Position numbers and translations under genes: made by a program. A DNA stretch of 64,000 nt from DATCMA01 sp036563645 (GTDB lineage: Bacteria; Actinomycetota; Actinomycetes; Mycobacteriales; Micromonosporaceae): NCBI GenBank assembly GCA_036563645.1, contig DATCMA010000048.1:18702-82701 (forward strand), given 5' to 3'. Below, one piece after another: positions 33,677 to 41,308 of this stretch (its first letter is position 1; every line of letters starts with the position of its first letter). Below the pieces are notes generated by a model. The model worked only from the letters and a program-made list of their open reading frames with translations, had not been told where the DNA came from and made no database searches.

Positions 33677-33874
33677 ATGCAGGGGACTGTGGCCACCTTC
33701 GACGCGACGAGCCGATCCGGGACGGTGCTCCTCGACGACGGCTCGGAGTTGGCCTTCCCCGCCGCCGCATTCGATGCCTCCGGTCTGCGGCTGCTGCGGG
33801 TGGGGCAACGCGTGCGCGTGGAACGGGACAGCACCGGTCAGGTCACGCTGGTGACCCTTCCGACATTGCCCTGA
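33677..33874 (+). CDS. Small cold-shock-like domain protein
   Basis: A 65-residue protein with an OB-fold-like pattern: QGTVATFDATSRSGTVLLDDGSELAFPAAAF, then LRVGQRVRVERD. This resembles the KGTVKWF..GFGFI pattern of cold-shock proteins, but the RNP1 and RNP2 aromatic residues are mostly absent. ATG 33677 lies two bases past the cofC stop, so the two are probably coupled. RNA or DNA binding is possible, not shown. Confidence 0.6.
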   Translation: MQGTVATFDATSRSGTVLLDDGSELAFPAAAFDASGLRLLRVGQRVRVERDSTGQVTLVTLPTLP

Positions 33875-34167
33875 TTCAGAATCAGGTGAAGTCCGCGGCG
33901 TCCGCGTCCACCACGGGTCATCATGGGCCGTATGACGACGGCCTTCGGACGCTGTCGCTCCGGCCCGCGTCGCCGCGCCGACCAGGGCGGCCGACCCCGC
34001 GCGCGGACGTCCGTCCCCGTTCACCGTCGGCTGTCCCGCCTGGACACCCGATGGCGCCCGTGGGGTGAAGTCTCGGCACTCACCCACGCACCGCGACGAC
34101 AGGTGACGTTCCCGACACCCTCCCCAAGGGAGGCACACGCCACAGCCCCACCGCGCGTCCCGGATTC
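33875..34167. other. Non-coding gap where ppk1 lies in related genomes
   Basis: A 293-base stretch between the cold-shock-like gene and the Nudix gene. I see no ORF with coding-like content, no clear hairpin and no repeat. In Mycobacterium the order is cofC-ppk1-mutT1-hupB, so the polyphosphate kinase normally found here is missing. No fragment of its sequence (for example its His-containing catalytic motifs) is recognisable. Confidence 0.5.
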
Positions 34168-35040
34168 GTGGTCGTGATGGCCATTCGAGCGGCCGGCGGA
34201 GTGGTGTGGCGCCCCGCGGCGGAGGGGATGGAGATTTGCTTGGTTCACCGTCCGCGCTACGACGACTGGACGTTGCCCAAAGGGAAACTCGAGGCGGGCG
34301 AGCACCCGCTGATAGCCGCGGTCCGTGAAGTGGCCGAGGAAACCGGGCTGCGCGGTGTGCCGCAGGTGCACCTCGGATCCGTCTCCTACACCACGCGGGA
34401 CGGCCTCCCGAAGGTCGTCGACTACTGGTCGATGCGCGGACGGGAAGAGGACGGCTTGGCGGTAGCGGGCGAAGTGGACGCCGTGTGCTGGCTGCCGCCG
34501 GAGGTCGCCGCGGGGCGAGTGACGTACGAACACGACGCCCGCGTGCTCCGCGGATTCGCGAGCCTCCCCGCCGTTACCGCGGTCGTGACCGTCGTTCCCC
34601 ACGGGCGGGTGAATCCCGACCCCACGCGCTCCTGTGCTGAGGACACGCAACCGCTGGATTCCAGGGGGTGGGCCGAGGCCCACGAGCTCGCGGCGCTCCA
34701 GGCGCTGACGCAGCCCCAGCGACTGGTCTCGGCGAGCCCACGCCGCTGCGTGCAGACCCTGAGTCCACTGGCCCAGAGGCTCAATCTCCCCATTGAGATC
34801 GACGCGGCGTTCGACGCCCCCACGCCCGGTCAGGACCCCGTCGAACGGGCCCGAAGGGCCGCCGTTCGGCTCAAGGAACTCGCCGGTGCCGGCGTCCGCG
34901 TCGCCGTGTGCAGCCACGACACGGTCATTCCCGACATGCTCGCCCTGTTGTCGGGCGACAACCGACGTCGCTTCGCGACAGGGCGTGGCTGGCTGTTGGC
35001 CTTCGCCGGCGACACGCTCGTGGGCGTGGACCCGATGTGA
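34168..35040 (+). CDS. MutT1-like Nudix hydrolase with degenerate histidine-phosphatase domain
   Basis: A 290-residue, two-domain protein like mycobacterial MutT1, which acts on 8-oxo-dGTP and diadenosine polyphosphates. Residues 5-130 hold a Nudix domain with an intact box (G at 39, E at 45, then REVAEETG at 53-60). Residues 135-290 hold a histidine-phosphatase fold. Its first motif normally reads RHG, but here it is PHG (P144 at 34597-34599, H145, G146). The SPRRCVQT motif and second histidine (VCSHDT) remain. The start is uncertain among GTG 34168, GTG 34174 and ATG 34177. It is convergent with hup across a strong terminator. Confidence 0.88.
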   Translation: MVVMAIRAAGGVVWRPAAEGMEICLVHRPRYDDWTLPKGKLEAGEHPLIAAVREVAEETGLRGVPQVHLGSVSYTTRDGLPKVVDYWSMRGREEDGLAVAGEVDAVCWLPPEVAAGRVTYEHDARVLRGFASLPAVTAVVTVVPHGRVNPDPTRSCAEDTQPLDSRGWAEAHELAALQALTQPQRLVSASPRRCVQTLSPLAQRLNLPIEIDAAFDAPTPGQDPVERARRAAVRLKELAGAGVRVAVCSHDTVIPDMLALLSGDNRRRFATGRGWLLAFAGDTLVGVDPM

Positions 35041-35061
35041 GGCGACCGTCCACGAGACACA

Positions 35062-35096
35062 CGAAGGGCGCCGGCCCAGTGTGGCGGCGCCCTTCG
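35062..35096. terminator. Bidirectional terminator between the Nudix gene and hup
   Basis: A perfect 12-bp stem (CGAAGGGCGCCG at 35062-35073 and complement at 35085-35096) with an 11-base loop. It lies between convergent stops at 35040 and 35108. No U-tract, as is usual for GC-rich actinobacterial ends. Confidence 0.75.
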
Positions 35097-35107
35097 AACC
35101 GTCGATG

Positions 35108-35671
35108 TCAGCGGCGAGCCGTCTTCTTGGCCGCTGTCTTCTTCGCGGTGGTCTTCGTCGCGGTGGCCTTCGTCGCGGTCGCCTTCTTCGCGGCGGTCTT
35201 CTTCGCGGCGGCGCGGGTCGAGACACTCTTCGTCGCCGGCGCGGCCTTCGCCGCCCGCTTGGTGGCGGTCGCCTTTGTGGCCGACACCTTCGGCGCCGCA
35301 GCCTTTTCCGCGGCCGTGAGCTTCCGAGCGGTGGTCTTACCCGCGGCGGTCACCTTCGCGGCCGTGGTCTTCTTCACCGTGGCGACCTTCGGAACCTTGC
35401 CGCTGGCCACCATCTCCTTGAAGCCCGTACCCGGCCGGAATGCCGGAACCGATGTCTTCTTCACTTTCACCGGTTCGCCTGTCCGGGGGTTGCGCGCTGT
35501 TCGGGCGGCGCGGACACGCTTTTCGAATACGCCGAATCCTGTGATCGCCACGCGCTCGCCCTTCGTCACTGCGACCTGGATCTCGGCGAGCACCGCGTCG
35601 AGTGCCGCTGTCGCCGTCTTGCGATCCCCGAGACGAGCAGCGAGCGCCTCGATGAGCTCGGCCTTGTTCAC
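35108..35671 (-). CDS. hup: Histone-tailed HU protein (HupB-like)
   Basis: Nucleoid-associated DNA-binding protein. Residues 1-92 form an HU domain (MNKAELIEALAARLG, VAITGFGVFEKRVRAARTARNPRTGEPV, PAFRPGTGFKEMV). The remaining 95 residues are a Lys/Ala/Thr tail with repeated KKTAAK and KATATK units, like eukaryotic histone H1 and mycobacterial HupB. The GTG start at 35671 has GGGAGG six bases upstream; the longer frame upstream adds 14 unconserved residues. Low-complexity tail codons give the strand-antisense frames spurious ORFs. Confidence 0.95.
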   Translation of the reverse strand: MNKAELIEALAARLGDRKTATAALDAVLAEIQVAVTKGERVAITGFGVFEKRVRAARTARNPRTGEPVKVKKTSVPAFRPGTGFKEMVASGKVPKVATVKKTTAAKVTAAGKTTARKLTAAEKAAAPKVSATKATATKRAAKAAPATKSVSTRAAAKKTAAKKATATKATATKTTAKKTAAKKTARR

Positions 35672-35788
35672 GACTTCCCTCCCGTATGTGCAGCTAGACT
35701 CATCGCGAGCCATTCTGCGCGCACGTTATGCCCTTCGCTCCCCGGACACAAACATCTGCTCCAAAAAAGTCCTTGTGTCGTAATGATT

Positions 35789-35820
35789 TTGCCCCCACTG
35801 GTCGATGCCAGTGGGGGCAA
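35789..35820. terminator. Hairpin between leuD and hup
   Basis: A perfect 13-bp stem (TTGCCCCCACTGG at 35789-35801 and complement at 35808-35820) with a 6-base loop, 25 bases past the leuD stop. It probably ends the leuCD transcript before the hup promoter. On the leuCD strand it is followed by A-rich, not U-rich, sequence. Confidence 0.7.
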
Positions 35821-35845
35821 TAACGGCTTGAGAGCGGTATCCCGG

Positions 35846-36433
35846 CTATGCCACGGACGGCAAGAACGGGAGCCGACGCTGCTCGTACTCGGCGATTGCC
35901 GCTTCGTGCCGCAGCGTCAGTCCAATGTCGTCCAAACCCTCCATCAGCCGCCAGCGGCTGAAGTCGTCAAGGGGGAACGACCATACTTCACCCGCTGCCC
36001 GCACCTCGCGCGCGCCCAGGTCAATAGTGATCTGCGCCGCGGGATCACGCTCCGATAGCTCCCAAAGCTTTTCTACGACATCGATTTCAAGCTCAACCGG
36101 GAGGAGCCCTTCCTTGAGCGCGTTCCCCCGAAAGATGTCACCAAAGCGCGGTGAGATGACCGCGCGGAAACCCCAGTCGCGCAGTGCCCAGACCGCGTGC
36201 TCTCGCGACGAGCCGGTACCGAAGTCCGGTCCAGCGACGAGAATAGATGCCTTGGCGTAACGCGGGTCGTTGAGGACGAAATCCGGCTCTTCCCGCCACG
36301 CGCTGAACAACCCGTCTGCGAATCCGGTTCGCGTGACCCGCTTGAGGTACACGGCCGGAATGATCTGGTCAGTATCCACATTGGAGCGGCGCAGCGGAAC
36401 CGCGGTGCCGGTATGCACAGTGAACTTTTCCAT
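35846..36433 (-). CDS. leuD: 3-isopropylmalate dehydratase small subunit
   Basis: Swivel domain of isopropylmalate isomerase, working with LeuC in leucine synthesis. Family features are SNVDTDQIIPAVYLK (about residues 17-31), GPDFGTGSSREHAVWAL (about 69-85), and SPRFGDIFRGNALKEG (about 94-109). The length of 195 aa is normal. It lies 15 bases downstream of leuC. Confidence 0.96.
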   Translation of the reverse strand: MEKFTVHTGTAVPLRRSNVDTDQIIPAVYLKRVTRTGFADGLFSAWREEPDFVLNDPRYAKASILVAGPDFGTGSSREHAVWALRDWGFRAVISPRFGDIFRGNALKEGLLPVELEIDVVEKLWELSERDPAAQITIDLGAREVRAAGEVWSFPLDDFSRWRLMEGLDDIGLTLRHEAAIAEYEQRRLPFLPSVA

Positions 36434-36448
36434 ATCAGCTCAGCCCTT

Positions 36449-37909
36449 CTACAGGTCAGCGGGAGCGGCCAGACGACCAGCGACCGCGGTAGCGGCGGCG
36501 ACCGGCGGCGACACCAGGTGGGTACGCCCACCCTTGCCCTGCCGGCCCTCGAAGTTGCGGTTCGACGTGGAAGCAGAACGCTGACCCGGCTTCAGGGTGT
36601 CGGGGTTCATTCCCAAACACATCGAGCAACCGGCGTAGCGCCACTCCGCGCCAGCCTCGAGGAAGATCTTGTCCAGCCCTTCGCTCTCCGCGGCGGCGCG
36701 CACCGCCTCGGAGCCCGGGACGACCAACATGCGCACCCCGTCGGCGACGCGTCGGCCACGCAGCACCTCGGCCGCCGCGCGCAGGTCCTCCAGACGCCCG
36801 TTGGTGCACGACCCGACGAAGACGACGTCGATGGGAATGTCCCGCATGCGCGTGCCGGGCTTGAGGTCCATGTACTCCAACGCCCGCTGCGCCGCGGCGC
36901 GCTCCGCCTCGGTCTCGAAGTCGTTCGGGTGCGGCACCACGCCGTCGAGGGGCACGCCCTGCCCCGGGTTCGTACCCCAGGTGACGAACGGGCTGACTTT
37001 GTTGGCGTCGAGGAAGATTTCCTTGTCGAAGGTGGCTCCCTCGTCCGTCGCCAGCGTGCGCCAGTACGCCACCGCAGCGTCCCAGTGCGCGCCCTTCGGC
37101 GCGTACGGCCGATCCTTGAGATAGGCGAACGTGGTCTCGTCCGGGGCGATCATGCCGGCCTTGGCGCCCCACTCGATCGACATATTGGCGATCGTCATCC
37201 GCCCTTCCATGGACAGCTTGCGAATCGCCTCGCCCCGGTACTCCACGATGTGGCCCCGGCCAGCGCCGGTCCCCACCTGCGCGATGAGCGCGAGGATCAG
37301 GTCCTTGGCGGTGACGCCCGGCCCCAACTCACCGGTGATGGTGACCGCCATCGTCTTCGGCCGATGCTGCGGCAACGTCTGCGTCGCCAGCACGTGCTCG
37401 ACTTCGCTGGTGCCGATGCCGAAGGCGAGCGCGCCGAAGGCGCCGTGCGTCGCGGTGTGCGAGTCACCGCACACGATCGTCATGCCGGGCTGCGTCAGCC
37501 CGAGCTGCGGCCCGATGACGTGCACGATTCCCTGGTTCGCGTCTCCCAGGGGATGCAGCTTGATGCCGAATTCCGCGCAGTTGCGCCGCAGCGTCTCGAT
37601 CTGCGTCCGCGACGTGAGATCGGCGATGGTGAACAGTTCGCCGCGGCACTTGTGGTGCGACGGATCGTCATACCCCGTTGGGGTGTTGTGGTCCTCGGTC
37701 GCGAGCGTCAGATCCGGCCGCCGCACGCGCCGACCCGCCAACCGCAGCCCGTCGAACGCCTGCGGGCTGGTCACCTCATGCAGGAGGTGAAGGTCGATGT
37801 AGAGCAGGTCCGGCTCTCCGGCTGCGGAACGGACCACGTGGGCGTCCCACACCTTCTCGGCGAGCGTGCGGGGCCGCTGCTGTTTTCCGTCTGAAGTGAC
37901 TCCCACCAT
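36449..37909 (-). CDS. leuC: 3-isopropylmalate dehydratase large subunit
   Basis: Aconitase-family iron-sulfur subunit that isomerises 2- to 3-isopropylmalate. The 486-residue protein has YIDLHLLHEVTSPQAFDGLR at the N-terminus, DSHTATHGAFGALAFG, and the three cluster cysteines: one in GSCTNGR and two in CSMC near the C-terminus. The gene runs opposite to the NdgR-type regulator with only a short shared upstream region. It is transcribed with leuD. Confidence 0.97.
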   Translation of the reverse strand: MVGVTSDGKQQRPRTLAEKVWDAHVVRSAAGEPDLLYIDLHLLHEVTSPQAFDGLRLAGRRVRRPDLTLATEDHNTPTGYDDPSHHKCRGELFTIADLTSRTQIETLRRNCAEFGIKLHPLGDANQGIVHVIGPQLGLTQPGMTIVCGDSHTATHGAFGALAFGIGTSEVEHVLATQTLPQHRPKTMAVTITGELGPGVTAKDLILALIAQVGTGAGRGHIVEYRGEAIRKLSMEGRMTIANMSIEWGAKAGMIAPDETTFAYLKDRPYAPKGAHWDAAVAYWRTLATDEGATFDKEIFLDANKVSPFVTWGTNPGQGVPLDGVVPHPNDFETEAERAAAQRALEYMDLKPGTRMRDIPIDVVFVGSCTNGRLEDLRAAAEVLRGRRVADGVRMLVVPGSEAVRAAAESEGLDKIFLEAGAEWRYAGCSMCLGMNPDTLKPGQRSASTSNRNFEGRQGKGGRTHLVSPPVAAATAVAGRLAAPADL

Positions 37910-37958
37910 CTGGACATCCTAAATTCTGGGAGGTATGTTTCGTCCTGTGGGACACAGT

Positions 37959-38645
37959 ATGAGCGGCGTCGGCGTTCTCGACAAGGCGGTTCTCATCCTG
38001 TCCGCCTGCGTGGACGGCGCCAGCCTGGCCGAACTCGTGGAACGAACGAAATTGCCGCGGGCGACCGCCCACCGGTTGGCCCAGGCTCTGGAAGTTCACC
38101 GGCTCCTGGTCCGGGACCCGCAAGGGCGATGGCGCCCCGGTCCCCGGCTCAGCGAGCTCGCCAACGCCGCGCCAGACGTGTTGCTCACCGCCGCCGAACC
38201 TCTCCTGGTGGCGCTGCGCGACGCGACTGGCGAGAGCGCGCAACTCTACTTGCGTCGTGCGGATGAGCGCATTTGCGTGGCCGCCGCGGAACGGACGAGT
38301 GGCCTGCGCGACACCGTACCAGTCGGGTCGGTCTTGCCGATGACGGCGGGCTCCGCAGCGCAGGTCCTGCTCGCGTGGGAACCGCCCGAGGCGGTGATGC
38401 CGCTCCTACCGCGGTGCAAGTTCACCGGCCGCACCTTGGCGGAGGTCCGCCGCCGCGGTTGGGCGCAGAGCGTCGGCGAACGGGAACCGGGTGTGGCGAG
38501 CGTCTCCGCGCCGGTACGCGACCGCACCGGGCGGGTCATCGCCGCGATCAGCATCTCGGGCCCCATTGAGCGGCTCGGCCGACGGCCTGGGGAGCGGCAC
38601 GCGATGGCGGTCGTGCGCGCGGGGCAGCGTCTCTCCGGTCTCTAA
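37959..38645 (+). CDS. ndgR: IclR-family regulator, NdgR/LtbR type
   Basis: Transcription factor with an N-terminal winged helix (VGVLDKAVLILSACVDG, LPRATAHRLAQALE) and a C-terminal effector-binding domain (GESAQLYLRRADERICVAAAER, GWAQSVGEREPGVASVSAPV). Streptomyces NdgR and corynebacterial LtbR of this type control leuCD and other amino-acid genes and lie divergent from leuC. I start at ATG 37959 because homologues begin MSGVGVLDKA (228 aa). An ATG at 37935 adds eight residues and follows GGGAGG too closely. If 37959 is right, only 49 bases separate it from leuC. Confidence 0.9.
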   Translation: MSGVGVLDKAVLILSACVDGASLAELVERTKLPRATAHRLAQALEVHRLLVRDPQGRWRPGPRLSELANAAPDVLLTAAEPLLVALRDATGESAQLYLRRADERICVAAAERTSGLRDTVPVGSVLPMTAGSAAQVLLAWEPPEAVMPLLPRCKFTGRTLAEVRRRGWAQSVGEREPGVASVSAPVRDRTGRVIAAISISGPIERLGRRPGERHAMAVVRAGQRLSGL

Positions 38646-38787
38646 CCGGCCTCGCGCGTGAGCGCCGACCGTCGGTCGTGACTGTCCGCTGTGGTCATTC
38701 GCACCCACGTGCGCGCCGGCTCACAACCGATAAGTGGACCCGGACACGGGGACCCGCGTCAGGGGGCCCACCCTGCGCGGCCCTGCC

Positions 38788-38832
38788 ATAAAACAGATCG
38801 CCGAGGCTCCCTCTTGTGGAGGGAGCCTCGGC
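38788..38832 (-). terminator. Rho-independent terminator of tRNA-Glu
   Basis: A perfect 14-bp stem (38800-38813 with 38819-38832) and 5-base loop, starting 8 bases after the tRNA-Glu 3' end. On the minus strand it is followed by a T-rich run (CTGTTTTAT), so it is a true intrinsic terminator. Confidence 0.85.
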
Positions 38833-38840
38833 GGCTCCTG

Positions 38841-38913
38841 TAGCCCCGACCGGATTCGAACCGGCGCTACCGCCTTGAGAGGGCGGCGTCCTAGGCCGCT
38901 AGACGACGGGGCC
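38841..38913 (-). tRNA. tRNA-Glu (CTC)
   Basis: A full cloverleaf on the minus strand: acceptor GGCCCCG (38913-38907) pairs with CGGGGCT, the D-arm begins TCGTCTAG, the anticodon loop is CTCTCAA with anticodon CTC, and the T loop is TTCGAAT. CCA is not encoded. The first acceptor pair is G-U. It reads GAG codons. Confidence 0.95.
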
Positions 38914-39013
38914 AAAGGGTGTGTTCGTTAGCCAGGATTGGTCGTTAGCCGTACAAACGACGCGCTGACTCTACCAGAACACAAAAATCGACACCGCGGG
39001 GGGTATCGACTAG

Positions 39014-39085
39014 CTGGGGTACCAGGACTCGAACCTAGACTAACGGAGCCAGAATCCGTCGGGCTGCCAATTACCCCATACCCCA
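39014..39085 (-). tRNA. tRNA-Gln (CTG)
   Basis: Minus-strand cloverleaf: acceptor TGGGGTA (39085-39079) pairs with TACCCCA before discriminator G at 39014, the anticodon loop TTCTGGC carries CTG, and the T loop is TTCGAGT. No encoded CCA. It reads CAG codons and lies 100 bases upstream of tRNA-Glu in the same direction. The two are a standard actinobacterial pair next to gltX, which is absent here. Confidence 0.95.
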
Positions 39086-39181
39086 TCGGTGCTCACCGCA
39101 CCGCGACTTGAACTTTACCGCGCTCGACCCGAGCACGCCAAATCGGGTCGGCGATTGGCCGATCTGTGTCGCGCCCCCTCC

Positions 39182-39985
39182 CTACTCCAGGTTGACGACG
39201 GGGTTGGTGAGCTCCCCGATCCCCTCGATTTGCACGCTCACGATGTCACCCGCGGTCAGCGGACCGACCCCGGCCGGAGTACCGGTCAAGATCACATCTC
39301 CCGGCAACAGCGTCATCACGTGCGAGATGTACGACACCAAGGTCGGGATGTCGAAGATCATGTCCTTGGTCCGGGCTCGCTGCCGCAGCTCCATGTGCTG
39401 CCGGTCGCGCCCGACCTCGCAGCGGATCTCCACGTCGCTGGCGTCGATCCCCGTGACGATCCAGGGGCCCAGCGGGCAGAACGAGTCGAAGCCCTTGGCC
39501 CGGGTCCACTGACCGTCACTGTGTTGAAGATCACGGGCGGTCACGTCATTGGCGCAGGTGTAGCCGAAGATCACCTTTTCCGCCGTGGCCCGGTCAACCC
39601 GCCGCGCCCCGGGCAGGCCGATGACCACCGCCAGCTCCGCCTCGTGCTCCACCTGCTTGGACTGCACCGGCAGCCGAATCGCGTCCCGAGGCCCGATCAC
39701 GGTGGTCGACGGCTTGAGGAAAATCAATGGTTCCTTCGGGACCTCGGCGCCGTGCTCCGCGGCGTGCTCGGCGTAGTTGCGCCCGACACAGACCACCTTG
39801 CTCGGCAAGATCGGAGAGAGCAACCGCACGTCGGCCAGCGCCCAGCGGCGGTGGGTCAGAGTGATCTTTCCGAATGGCAGTCCGTCGATCTCGGCGATCG
39901 TCAGGCCTTCCGGCCCCGCACCGGCCTCTCCTTCGACGATGCCGAATGACATTCCACTGTCATGGGCGAAACGAGCGATACGCAC
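39182..39985 (-). CDS. Fumarylacetoacetate hydrolase-family protein
   Basis: A 267-residue FAH-superfamily protein. The catalytic domain (about 58-267) has KVVCVGRNYAEHAAEHG, PLIFLKPSTTV, the metal-binding EHEAELAVVIG, CANDVTARDLQ, and LTGTPAGVGPL. These positions hold the conserved Glu and Asp ligands. Related proteins are acylpyruvases, oxaloacetate decarboxylases or isomerases, and the substrate here is not known. The GTG at 39985 is the start. In many actinomycetes it sits directly upstream of gltX; here it is followed by the tRNA genes. Confidence 0.85.
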   Translation of the reverse strand: MRIARFAHDSGMSFGIVEGEAGAGPEGLTIAEIDGLPFGKITLTHRRWALADVRLLSPILPSKVVCVGRNYAEHAAEHGAEVPKEPLIFLKPSTTVIGPRDAIRLPVQSKQVEHEAELAVVIGLPGARRVDRATAEKVIFGYTCANDVTARDLQHSDGQWTRAKGFDSFCPLGPWIVTGIDASDVEIRCEVGRDRQHMELRQRARTKDMIFDIPTLVSYISHVMTLLPGDVILTGTPAGVGPLTAGDIVSVQIEGIGELTNPVVNLE

Positions 39986-40107
39986 CTAAGCACTGTATCG
40001 CCGGGGTGCATCGGGGCGGCCGCGCCAAGCGCCGCCGCGAATCGCCGCTTTCGCCAGCGGACCGCCCGGCTGCCGCCTACCGTCAGGTAGGGAGGCGAAG
40101 AACACTC

Positions 40108-41259
40108 ATGTTCGAGTCGTCACAGCGGGCGGTCGTCGCGATAGCCATCGCGGTCTCCGCGACGCTCACCACGCCAGTACCGGCCCTGGCCACCCCCGAG
40201 GCGGTCAGCCTCTCCATCGACAGCAGCGGCCAATACTGGCCTGACTACCGCCTCCAGGTGCGGAACGCCACTCCCCGGCCGATCAGCGTGACCGTGCGCC
40301 AAGAGCTGCCGCGCGGCACCGCGGTGACGGTCGCCAGCGACGGCGGCCAAGCGGAGCAGAACGAGCTGGTGTGGCGGATCCGCGTCCCCGCGCGGGCGAG
40401 CAGCACCCTAACCGCGTCGCTCACCCACTCCGGCGACGTCGAGCCGCTGATCTCACCCGCCTGCGCGTACCAGCGTCGGGGGGAGCGCCCCTACGACTGC
40501 GCCACCGCCTCCTGGATGCCGCCCCCGCACATCACCCCCACCGTGGCGACGCCGTGGTGGCGGCAACCCCACCGCATCGCCGCAATCGCGCTCGGCGCGC
40601 TCCTCACCGCCCTGATCCTCTGGCAGGCGAGACGGCGACGATCGCGACGGGCGCCACGCCGGAGGATCGCCCACGCCCAGAGTCCGGCCACGCGTCCCCT
40701 CGCCCCAGCGCTGACTCCCGCGCCGCGACGACGCCGGCGACGACCCCCCGCGTTCCTCGTCTTCGCCGTGGTCATCGTGCTGCTCGGGGTGGGGATCGCG
40801 ACGGCCGCCGGCGCGGCGGTGCTCGGCGCCCACTCCGTGGGCTTCCTCGGCACCGCGCGGACCGCCGCCTGGATCGGGTCCCCACAGGCAGGACCAATCG
40901 GGGTGGAGCTCCGGGAGGCCGCCTTCGACTTCACCGTCTACCGCATCGCCTGCCGGCCGCTGGCGGGCGACACCCATCGCTGCCTCGCCACCGTCGGGGT
41001 GCGCAACCACACCAACCGCGACCAGCACTGGTACGCGTCGATGCAGCGCGCCTACCTTCCCACCGGCACCTGGGTCGCCGCCGATGAGGAGGCCACCCGC
41101 GCCGCCAACGGCGGCCGGGACATGTTCGCCGAGCCAGTCGCGCCGGGGCAGCGCCTGCTCGTCCCCCTCGCGTTCACCATCACCGGTGACCTGCTCCCCA
41201 GCCGCCTCGAATTGCGCAGCGGCGTCTTCAGCGCCGGGGTCAGCGTGACCCCGTCGTAG
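40108..41259 (+). CDS. Membrane protein with C-terminal DUF4352-like domain
   Basis: A 383-residue envelope protein. A signal peptide (about 1-29, ending PALATPEA) is followed by an extracellular beta-rich domain (about 30-145). A first membrane helix (IAAIALGALLTALIL), an Arg/Pro-rich cytoplasmic loop of about 50 residues, and a second helix (AFLVFAVVIVLLGVGIATA) come next. The C-terminal domain (about 260-383) resembles DUF4352/telokin-like domains (FTVYRIACRP, HRCLATVGVRNHTNRDQHWY). GGGAGG lies 11 bases before the ATG. The function is unknown. Confidence 0.65.
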   Translation: MFESSQRAVVAIAIAVSATLTTPVPALATPEAVSLSIDSSGQYWPDYRLQVRNATPRPISVTVRQELPRGTAVTVASDGGQAEQNELVWRIRVPARASSTLTASLTHSGDVEPLISPACAYQRRGERPYDCATASWMPPPHITPTVATPWWRQPHRIAAIALGALLTALILWQARRRRSRRAPRRRIAHAQSPATRPLAPALTPAPRRRRRRPPAFLVFAVVIVLLGVGIATAAGAAVLGAHSVGFLGTARTAAWIGSPQAGPIGVELREAAFDFTVYRIACRPLAGDTHRCLATVGVRNHTNRDQHWYASMQRAYLPTGTWVAADEEATRAANGGRDMFAEPVAPGQRLLVPLAFTITGDLLPSRLELRSGVFSAGVSVTPS

Positions 41260-41308
41260 GCCCGGCGCGCGTCCAGGCCCAGTCGCGGCCCGCCGTACCC
41301 TGGAGCCC

